Source: Planctomycetaceae bacterium
Lineage (GTDB): Bacteria; Planctomycetota; Phycisphaerae; Phycisphaerales; UBA1924
Length of the DNA: 40,184 bases
Direction: 5' to 3'
Assembly: GCA_027487735.1 (NCBI GenBank)
Contig: JAIYDA010000064.1
Coordinates: 1 to 40,184, forward strand
In this document: in pieces, positions 1 to 7,400 of the stretch
How positions within the stretch are numbered: position 1 is the stretch's first letter
How the letters are laid out: every line of letters starts with the position of its first letter
Translations under genes and position numbers: made by a program
The notes under the pieces: model-generated
What the model was told of the DNA's origin: nothing
What the model saw: the letters and a program-made list of their open reading frames with translations, nothing else
Databases searched by the model: none

Positions 1-32
1 AGCACTTCCATTCCCAAACCCAATCAAAGCAA

Positions 33-115
33 TGCGGCGGAGAGGACTTGAACCTCCAAGGATGTTACTCCACTAGTACCTGAAACTAGCGCGTCTGCCA
101 TTTCGCCACCGCCGC
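33..115 (-). tRNA. tRNA-Leu (anticodon CAG)
   Basis: Read on the minus strand this folds into a type II tRNA. The acceptor stem GCGGCGG pairs with CCGCCGC, followed by discriminator A at position 33. The anticodon stem CUAGU/ACUAG encloses the loop UUCAGGU, giving anticodon CAG, which reads CUG leucine codons. There is a long variable arm, and the T-arm carries GGUUCAAGUCC. The bases after the discriminator are TT, so CCA is not encoded and must be added after transcription. The long variable arm and A73 both fit leucine identity. It lies downstream of the histidine kinase gene on the same strand. Confidence 0.95.
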
Positions 116-239
116 GGCGAGAAAACCAGAGGTGGATCACTCCGCCTCGGGCCCAAAGTATACGCCCGGGCCGGGCGATTGTTCAACCGCAGGGCTTCCG
201 CTCGCTTTCTACTCGCCTTTGGCAGGACTCCATCAGGGT

Positions 240-2651
240 CTACTTCACCCGATTCGCGAGCAGGCCCGGCTTGTCAAGCCGCTGCATGGGCACGCGCACG
301 AGCGCCACCGCCCCCCGCGCCTGCCCGATGTTCTGCGCCGAAATCAGCCGCACGTTGCCGCCCAAGGCCTGCACGATCGCCCGCGCCCGGCTCAGGCCCA
401 GCCCCTTGCCCCTTCCCGAGGGCCGCTCGGAGTAAAACGGATCGAAGGCGTGCATCAGGGCCGTCTCGCTGGGCCCGCGCCCCTCGTCGCGCACCTCGAA
501 GATCGCATCGAATCGCTCGCTCCCTAGCGCCTCGCCCCAGCGGGCGTGCACGCTCACGGGGCCCTTGGGGCAGGCCTCGAGCGCGTTGGTCAGCAGCTCG
601 GTCAGCACGCGGGCGAGCAGCGCCCCATCGGTCATGCCATAGAGCGAGCCCTCCTTGCCCAGCTCCACGCGCACCGCGACATCGCTGCACAAGCGGCCCT
701 GGGCCGCGACGATTGCCTGGTCGATCACGTCGCGCAAAGCCGTGGGCGCGAGCGTGGGCGTGGGGGGCGTGCTCAGCACGTGCAGGCTCGCGATGAGATC
801 GCTGATCTGCCTCGCGCTGCCCGCGATTGCCTGCACCGCGGCCTTGTCGCGCTCGTCGCGCAAGCGCGTGAGCAGCAGCTGCGCCCGCCCCACGATCACC
901 GCGAGGGGCGTGTTCATCTCGTGGGCCGCGCCGGCTGTGGTCTGGCCCAGGCGCACCATGCTCTCGGCGTGGGTGGCCTTTGCTTGGCTTGCGACGAGCT
1001 CGCGCTGCAGGCTCACGAGCTTCTCTTGGGCCTCTCGCGCGTCGTCGTTGCGCGCGGCTTGGGCGAGCAGCGACTGGGCGGCGCTGGTGGCATCGCTCGT
1101 TGCATCGCTCGCGGCCGCGAGCTGGTCGAGGCTGCTGGCTTGCGCGATGACCAGCAGGCGGAAGCCCACCTCGTCGCAGCGTGCGAAGGGCAGCAGGCGG
1201 AGGGAGGCGTCGGGGTTTGTGCCGTCGCCGCCAAGGGCAGCGAGCAGGGGCTCAAGCTCTTTCAGCAGCCAAGGCATCGCAGAAAGCGTCGGGCTCGGTG
1301 CGCCGGGCACGAAGCAGCTTTCCAGCGTGGTCGGGGCGCTCTGGGGCAGCACAAGGCTCGCGCCCTGGCGCTCAGTTGGTGCGTTCGTCTGCCACGCGCG
1401 CCAGGCATGGCGAGAGCCCGCGAGCACCGCGGCGGGCGCTCCCAAAGCTGCGAGCAGCGTGGCGCCCGCGCGGGCGATGGTCCAATCCTCGTGTGATGCG
1501 CGGGCGAGCGCGCCGGCGACCGCAAGGGCCCGCGAGCCTTGCTCGGCGTGCGCGAGGGCACGGGCCTGGGCGCTGGCGGTCTGGGTTAGTCGCTGCGTGG
1601 CGCGGGCCAGGCTCTGCGCAAGCTGCTGCTGGCTGGTGCGCTCGCCCAGCCCCAACACCCGCACGCGGTGGGCAAACAGCTCGCGCGTCGCCTCGCACAA
1701 GCTCTCGATCTGCGCGGCACTCAGCACGCTCAGCCCTGCGCTGGCGCAGGCCTGCGCGCTCGTGGCGTGCTCGTTCGCGTCGCAGGCATCGCCCAGCGCA
1801 AGGCTGCGGGCAATCGCGCGGCCTGCGCTCACCAGCGTCACGAGCTCGGCATGCTCGCTCGCCACCGCCTCGCGCGGCGCGTCGTGCAGCCACATGCAAT
1901 CGCTCAGCACGCTGGGCAGGCCCCAGCGCTGCGCGAGCCTGCGGGCCGCGGCGTGGTGGTCTATGCCCAGCAGCTCGCGCTCCACCTCGCTCGTGGCGCA
2001 GCCACGCACACGGGCCAGCCTCACCACACGGTCGTACGCGCTGGGCAGCGCCCACGCGAGGGCGATGCGTCCAAGCCCGCTGAGCAGCCCCGCAAGAAAC
2101 GCCTGCCCAGTGGGCGTGGGGCGCACGTCCCGGCGTGTGCTTGCCTGCGCGCGGGCAAGGGCCTCGCACGCCGCGCCCGTGCCCACGCAGAATCGCCAGT
2201 ACTCCTCGCGATCAAACCCGCGCCCATCGTCGGGCGAGTCGCTCGCGGGCGGCTGCGCGTTGCGGAGCAGGTCAAACACCGCGACCGAGAGCGCAGCCCC
2301 GCGCACCGTCTCGACGCCCAGCAGCACCACCGCGTGCTTCACGCTCGTGACCTTCGCTGCCAGCCCCTTGTCAGCGCGCGCGCAGAGCGCGAGGATGCGT
2401 GCGGCAAGCGCCGGGTCGCTCTCGATGAGCTGCGCACCAGCGTCGATATCCACATCGCCCGCAGCCCCCCACGCCAGCACCTGCACCGCAACCGCAGAGA
2501 GCGTGGGCAGCTCGTCGATGGTGCTCAGGATCAGCTCGATGCGGCGCAGATGCTCTTCGGGCGTGCCCGCGCGCGCGAGCGAGCGCGCGTCGGCGCGGGT
2601 GCTCGTGGGCTTGTGCATGGTGCGCGGGGTTGGGCCAGACAGTCGCGTCAT
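240..2651 (-). CDS. HDOD-domain sensor histidine kinase
   Basis: 803-residue cytoplasmic signalling protein. An HDOD region spans roughly residues 30-300, with the typical start ILSTIDELPTLS and 'ESDPALAARIL'. A poorly conserved middle follows, perhaps a degenerate GAF-like sensor. Next come a HisKA helix with phospho-acceptor His577 in AAHEMNTPLAV, and a HATPase_c domain with N-box LTELLTNALEA, DEGRG, FDPFYSE and GRGKGLGLS. No membrane segment is apparent, so the input is probably internal. The gene ends 22 bp after the upstream HTH-receiver gene (2674-3591) on the same strand, which suggests co-transcription and partnership. The start at 2651 is the first ATG; an alternative ATG lies 11 codons on at MHKPT. 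HDOD domains commonly act in cell-cycle, motility or stress signalling, but the specific signal here is not visible. Confidence 0.85.
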   Translation of the reverse strand: MTRLSGPTPRTMHKPTSTRADARSLARAGTPEEHLRRIELILSTIDELPTLSAVAVQVLAWGAAGDVDIDAGAQLIESDPALAARILALCARADKGLAAKVTSVKHAVVLLGVETVRGAALSVAVFDLLRNAQPPASDSPDDGRGFDREEYWRFCVGTGAACEALARAQASTRRDVRPTPTGQAFLAGLLSGLGRIALAWALPSAYDRVVRLARVRGCATSEVERELLGIDHHAAARRLAQRWGLPSVLSDCMWLHDAPREAVASEHAELVTLVSAGRAIARSLALGDACDANEHATSAQACASAGLSVLSAAQIESLCEATRELFAHRVRVLGLGERTSQQQLAQSLARATQRLTQTASAQARALAHAEQGSRALAVAGALARASHEDWTIARAGATLLAALGAPAAVLAGSRHAWRAWQTNAPTERQGASLVLPQSAPTTLESCFVPGAPSPTLSAMPWLLKELEPLLAALGGDGTNPDASLRLLPFARCDEVGFRLLVIAQASSLDQLAAASDATSDATSAAQSLLAQAARNDDAREAQEKLVSLQRELVASQAKATHAESMVRLGQTTAGAAHEMNTPLAVIVGRAQLLLTRLRDERDKAAVQAIAGSARQISDLIASLHVLSTPPTPTLAPTALRDVIDQAIVAAQGRLCSDVAVRVELGKEGSLYGMTDGALLARVLTELLTNALEACPKGPVSVHARWGEALGSERFDAIFEVRDEGRGPSETALMHAFDPFYSERPSGRGKGLGLSRARAIVQALGGNVRLISAQNIGQARGAVALVRVPMQRLDKPGLLANRVK

Positions 2652-2673
2652 TTCGGGTTCTACAGGGCGGGCT

Positions 2674-3591
2674 CTAACGGGGCGGGCTCTCCAGGCGATG
2701 GTTCAGCAGCGCGTCGTCCTTCAGCAGTTCGCGAATGAGCCGCGCCAGCTCGGCGATCTCAAAGGGCTTGCGGAGCACGCCGTCGGCCCCGCTGCGCAGC
2801 AGCTCATCAATCTGGCTCTGCTGCACCACGCCCGACACGATGAGCACCCGCGTGTTCGCAAGCTCGGGCCGCTCGCGCACGCGCTTGCACACAAGGTTGC
2901 CGTTGATGTCGGGCAGCAAATAGTCCAGCAGGATGAGCCTGGGGCGCAGCTCGATGGTCCGCAGGCCCGCGTCGTAGCCCGTGCTCGCGGTGTGCAGCTC
3001 CAGGCGCGCCTCGCCCGCCACGATGTCCTCATACATCGCGAGCATCGCGGGGTCGTCATCGACCGCGAGGATGCGGATCGGCGCTCCCGATGGGCCCGGG
3101 GGCGGAGCCTCGCCCGGCAAGTTTTCCAGCGGGATCGCATTGGCCTTCATGAACCGCACCAGCTCCTCACGCGGGATGCGCCGGAACTTGCTGCCTGGCA
3201 CCTTGAAGCCCGCGAGCCGACCATTATCAAAGCAGCGGATGATCGTCTGCTGACTCACCTTGCAGATCGCCGCTGCCTCGCCCGTCGTGAAGACGCGCTT
3301 GCTCGCGAAGTCGCTCGTTGGCGCGCCCGCCCGCGCAGGCTCGTGCGCCTGCTGCTCGGCGTGCGGCGCGGCACCATCGGCAGGCTGGGTGTTGCCAGTG
3401 TCGCCCGTGTCGCCCGAGTGGGCACCCGCGTCAGGGCTGGTGTCAAGATGGGAGGAGTGCGCCGTCACTCCAGCGTTATCGAGCCCGGCGTGAGCGAACT
3501 TCAGTGCGCCTTGCGATTGCGACGCCGCCTTGCTCGCTTGCCGCAGGCAAGAACTGCGCGGTGGTGCCCGAACTATGCTCGTGCCACGCAT
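2674..3591 (-). CDS. Response regulator with excisionase/MerR-type HTH and receiver domain
   Basis: 305 residues. The first ~95 are low-complexity and may be partly untranslated. Residues about 99-155 form an excisionase/MerR-like winged helix-turn-helix (FTTGEAAAICKVSQQTIIRCFDNG...), which places the DNA-binding domain at the N-terminus. A CheY-like receiver follows from about 173 (ILAVDDDPAML), with predicted phospho-acceptor Asp223 in LILLDYLLPD and a conserved Lys in LRKPFE near the end. This HTH-then-receiver order is the reverse of OmpR-type regulators. It lies immediately upstream of the HDOD histidine kinase and probably receives phosphate from it. The ATG at 3591 overlaps the divergent tsaB start within one CATG. 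No later ATG precedes the HTH, so the true start could be an unrecognised GTG or TTG. Confidence 0.8.
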   Translation of the reverse strand: MRGTSIVRAPPRSSCLRQASKAASQSQGALKFAHAGLDNAGVTAHSSHLDTSPDAGAHSGDTGDTGNTQPADGAAPHAEQQAHEPARAGAPTSDFASKRVFTTGEAAAICKVSQQTIIRCFDNGRLAGFKVPGSKFRRIPREELVRFMKANAIPLENLPGEAPPPGPSGAPIRILAVDDDPAMLAMYEDIVAGEARLELHTASTGYDAGLRTIELRPRLILLDYLLPDINGNLVCKRVRERPELANTRVLIVSGVVQQSQIDELLRSGADGVLRKPFEIAELARLIRELLKDDALLNHRLESPPR

Positions 3592-4372
3592 GTCCGCCTA
3601 CGCCGTCGCCATCGAGGTGAGCAATCCTGCCCTAGGAAGCGAGGTCGCGCTCGCCCCGCTGCTGGGCGGCTCGCTCGATGGTGCGTCGCTGCGCACCGAA
3701 GCGGTGGGGGCGGAGCACGACGACCCGGTGCAGGCCCTCGCACGCCTTTGTGGTCGCGCGGGCGTGCTGCCCAGGCAGCTTCAGCACGTTGCCGTCTCCA
3801 TCGGGCCGGGCGGCTTCACGGCGGTGCGCACCGCCCTCACTTCGGCTCGCATGCTCGCGGAGGCAACGGGCGCAAGGCTCGTGGGCGTGCCCAGCGCGCT
3901 CGTGGCGGCGGGCGCTGTGCTGGATGTTGCAAGCGAAGCTGGGCAAACACCGCCAGACCGCGCCTGCGTGCTCGTCGTGCTCGCAAGCAAGGGCGAGAGC
4001 GCGTGGTGCAGTGCGGTGATGCGTCGCCGCCCCGCGTCTGCAGGGCGTGCAGAGCAGGCAGAGTTTGTCGAGCTCGACGGCGCATGCGCACCGCGCAGCC
4101 GCACCGCGAGTGAGCTGCCCGCGGTGCTCGATGCGCTGCGCGAAGCGGGGGCGTGGCCGCTGCTCGCGCTCGCCGATGGTTTTTGCCCGCCCGCGATGCG
4201 CGACGTGCTGCTGCGCGCGGGCGTGCCTGTGCGCACCCCCGTGCTGAGCGCCGCCTGCTGCCTGCGGCTGAGCATGCTGCGCGAGCCCAGCGAGCCCGCC
4301 TCGCTGCAACCGATCTATCCGCGCGAGCCCGAAGCGGTGACGAAGTGGCGGCAGCTGCGTGCGAAAGCATGA
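3590..4372 (+). CDS. tsaB: tRNA threonylcarbamoyladenosine biosynthesis protein TsaB
   Basis: TsaB (YeaZ) is the non-catalytic, ASKHA-fold partner of TsaD in transfer of threonylcarbamoyl to A37 of ANN-decoding tRNAs. About 260 residues. The diagnostic stretch VSIGPGGFTAVRTALTSARMLAEATGARLVGVPS is clear (shown here only as family signature positions ~65-100), and the protein begins with an AIEVSNPA strand resembling the usual ALDTS. The central and C-terminal parts are more divergent. I chose ATG 3590 because it puts this first strand near the N-terminus; ATG 3575 is also in frame. The gene is 42 bp upstream of leuS on the same strand. The other t6A gene in the window is the Sua5/TsaC homologue at 9434-10600. 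Confidence 0.85.
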   Translation: MSAYAVAIEVSNPALGSEVALAPLLGGSLDGASLRTEAVGAEHDDPVQALARLCGRAGVLPRQLQHVAVSIGPGGFTAVRTALTSARMLAEATGARLVGVPSALVAAGAVLDVASEAGQTPPDRACVLVVLASKGESAWCSAVMRRRPASAGRAEQAEFVELDGACAPRSRTASELPAVLDALREAGAWPLLALADGFCPPAMRDVLLRAGVPVRTPVLSAACCLRLSMLREPSEPASLQPIYPREPEAVTKWRQLRAKA

Positions 4373-4414
4373 AAACCCGTCTTTCCCGCCTCTGCGCACG
4401 TATCCTCGCTCGTC

Positions 4415-7400
4415 ATGAGCACCTTGCCAACAAGCAGCAACAAAGCCGACGTCCCCGCGCATCGCTACGACGCGCTCCTCGCGGGCAGCATCGAGACGCG
4501 CTGGCAGCAAGCCTGGGCGGCGCAGAAGACCTACGAAGTGCCCAACCCGGGCGAGGCGGGGTTTGACGCGAGCAAGCCCAAGTTCTACTGCCTGGACATG
4601 TTCCCCTACCCCAGCGGCGCAGGCCTGCACATAGGCCACCCCGAGGGCTACACCGCTACCGACATCGTGAGCCGCTACAAGCGCATGCGGGGCTTCAACG
4701 TGCTGCACCCGATGGGCTGGGACGCGTTTGGATTGCCCGCAGAGCAGTACGCGATCCAAACGGGCGTGCACCCCGCCATCACCACGAAGCAGGCCATCGA
4801 CAACTTCCGCCGCCAGCTCCAGCGCTTCGGCTTCAGCTACGACTGGAGCCGCGAGTTCGGCACCATCGACCCCGAGTATTACAAGTGGACGCAGTGGATC
4901 TTCGTGCAGCTCTACGACGCGTGGTGTGATGCAGGTGTCGCACAGGGTGGCACAGGCGTCTCGCCTGGAGCTGGTCCTGGTGGCACAGGCTTCTCGCCTG
5001 TGCCGGGCAAAGCCCGCCCCATCCGCGAGCTCGAAGCCGAGTTCGCCAGCGGCTCGCGCTCCGTGCGCTTCAACCCGCAAGCCGATGAGGTGCCGCAGGC
5101 CGACCGCGCCCGCGACCTGGGCCCGTGGAGCGCGCTGGATGCGAGCACCCGCCGCCGCGTGCTCGATAGCTATCGTCTCGCTTACCAGAGCACCACGACC
5201 GTGAACTGGTGCCCCAAGCTGGGCACGGTGCTCGCGAACGACGAGGTGATCGACGGCAAGAGCGAGCGCGGCGGCTTTCCCGTGCTCCGCAAGCCGCTCA
5301 AGCAGTGGATGTTCCGCATCACTGCCTACGCCGACAGACTGATCGAGCAGCTTGAGAGCCTGGATTGGCCCAGCAGCACGAAGGCGATGCAGCGCGAGTG
5401 GATCGGCAGGAGCGAGGGGGCGGAGGTGGAGTTTGGAGTAGGTCGGCTCTCCGAGCCGACACCTTCTACATCTTCATTGCCTCGTGCGGTTGCTGGGTGG
5501 GGGCATCCTCATGGGCATCCTGCGGATGCGGCGGCCCAGTTTGCCGCCACCTTCCCGCACTTTGTCGCGTGCGATCCATATCCAAAGGGCGAGCCATCGC
5601 CCGACGGGCTCATCGCCCAGGTGCGGAATCTGCCGCACGTCGAGCTTCCCGACGCAACGTACTTCGTCACGTTTGGAACGAGCGGATGGCACCTGAGCGA
5701 CGAAGGCAAGACCATCGTCATGAAGGCGCTGATGCACTTTGACGGTGAGCGATGCGAGGTGCTCGGCGCGTGCGTCATGAGCAATCACGTGCATTGGCTC
5801 GTGAAGCCCCTAGGTGCAAACACCGTGCGCGAGCTCGCGGCATCGGTCAAGCGGTTCAGTGCAACGAAGGTCAACAACCTCGAGACGATGTCGGGCTCGC
5901 TCTGGCAGGCCGACAGCTTCGATCACATCGTTCGCGATGACCGCTGGCTCGGGGCATTCGTGAAGTACATCGCACGCAATCCGGTGGAAGCCAAGCTCGT
6001 TTCGCACGTGGGCGCGTATCGGTGGACGTATCTCTCGCCCAAGCTTCGCGCGCAGGGGCAGTCACTTGGCCTCGGCGCAGAGCGATGGGCCAGCACGCTC
6101 GAAGCATGCGAAGAAGGACGAAGTGTCGGCTCGGAGAGCCGACCTACCTCCCTCCGCGTCTTCACCACCCGCCCCGACACCCTCTTTGGCGCGACGTACA
6201 TGGTCGTCGCCCCCGAGCACCCCCTCTGCGCAGGCGTGCTCGCAGGAGGCATGGGCGTGGACGATGCGACGCGCACAACACTCGCCGAGTACGTGTCCTG
6301 GGCTCGCAACCGCAGCGACGTCGAGCGCCAAGAGAGCAAGGAGAAGACCGGCGCGTTCACGGGCCTGTTTGCCACCAACCCCGTGCACGGCAAAGCAATC
6401 CCCATCTGGACGAGCGACTACGTGATGATGGGCTATGGCACCGGCGCCATCATGGCGGTGCCCGCGCACGACGAGCGCGACTTCGCCTTCGCCAAGAAGT
6501 TCGCTCTGCCCATCGTGCAGGTCGTGCAGCCCCCGCACGCCGAGCGTGCGGGCACGCACGATGACGCGGCGCAGGCCTGCTTCGCAGACGAAGGCATCGC
6601 CATGAGCAGCACCACGCGCGATGGCACGCTCTCGCTCGATGGCCTGCCCACGAGTGAAGCCAAGCAGCGCGTCATCGCGTGGCTCGAGCAGCGAGGCCTG
6701 GGCACGCGGCGCGTGAACTACAAGCTGCGCGACTGGACCTTCAGCCGTCAGCGATACTGGGGCGAGCCCTTCCCGATCGTCTACGACGACGCGGGCAACG
6801 CCTACCCCATCAGCGCCAGCCACCTGCCCGTCATGCTGCCCGAGCTCGCCGACTACGCACCCGTGGAGAGCGACGACCCGCAGCCCCTGCTCGCGAAAGC
6901 GAAGGACTGGGTGCGCACCACCGCGGGTGCCGCGGGCGTGGACCCATCGCTGCTCGCGCTCCACACCCCCGTCACGCGCGAGACCAACACGATGCCCGGC
7001 AGCGCGGGCAGCAGCTGGTATGCCATCCGCTACTGCGACCCGCACAACGCCCAGCGTCTCGTGGGCGAGCATGCCGAGCAATACTGGATGGGCACTCCGG
7101 GTACCCCCACGCTCCGCGTGGGAACCACAGCCAGCCCAGGCGTCGACCTCTACCTGGGCGGCAGCGAGCACGCCGTCGGACACCTGCTCTACGCCCGCTT
7201 CTGGCAGAACGTGCTGTTTGACCTCGGGCACGTTGCTTGCAAAGAGCCCTTCCACAAGCTGTTTCACCAGGGCCTCATCACCAGCTTTGCCTATCAGCGC
7301 GCGGACAAATCCATCGTGCCCGTGGACGAGGTGAAGGAAGTGAGCGAGGGTGCCGACACTGTCCGCTCCATCGAGATCGCCACGGGCAACACCGTCACGC

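Larger units (their letters stand above)
5438..6147 (+). mobile_element. REP-associated tyrosine transposase (RAYT) unit inserted in leuS
   Basis: A 710-bp segment bounded by a perfect 25-bp inverted repeat (5438-5462 and 6123-6147). It encodes a Y1/HUH transposase of the TnpA_REP type in the same frame as leuS. Visible signatures are LPHVELPDATYFVTF, CVMSNHVHWLV (HUH histidines at LeuRS residues 458 and 460), an SLWQADSFDHIVRDD segment and YIARNPVEAKLV with the presumed nucleophile Tyr518. A GTG at 5621 (VRNLPHVELP) would be a natural RAYT start, but there is no stop before the end of leuS, so the enzyme exists only as part of the fusion. RAYTs flanked by two inverted REPs are a known architecture; location inside an open host gene is what is odd here. 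No target duplication is obvious. Confidence 0.88.

Noticed and set aside
655-4113. 1152-residue plus-strand open frame over the HDOD-kinase and regulator genes
   Set aside because: Composition is Ala/Arg/Ser-rich without any family motif, and it is antisense to two genes with clear domains. High-GC shadow.
5438-6147. Intein in leuS
   Set aside because: An in-frame insert in a synthetase suggested an intein, but there is no N-terminal Cys/Ser splice motif and no terminal His-Asn; the insert has RAYT signatures and inverted repeats instead.
5621-6147. Independent transposase gene with its own stop
   Set aside because: GTG 5621 could be a start, but no stop codon occurs in this frame before the end of leuS.
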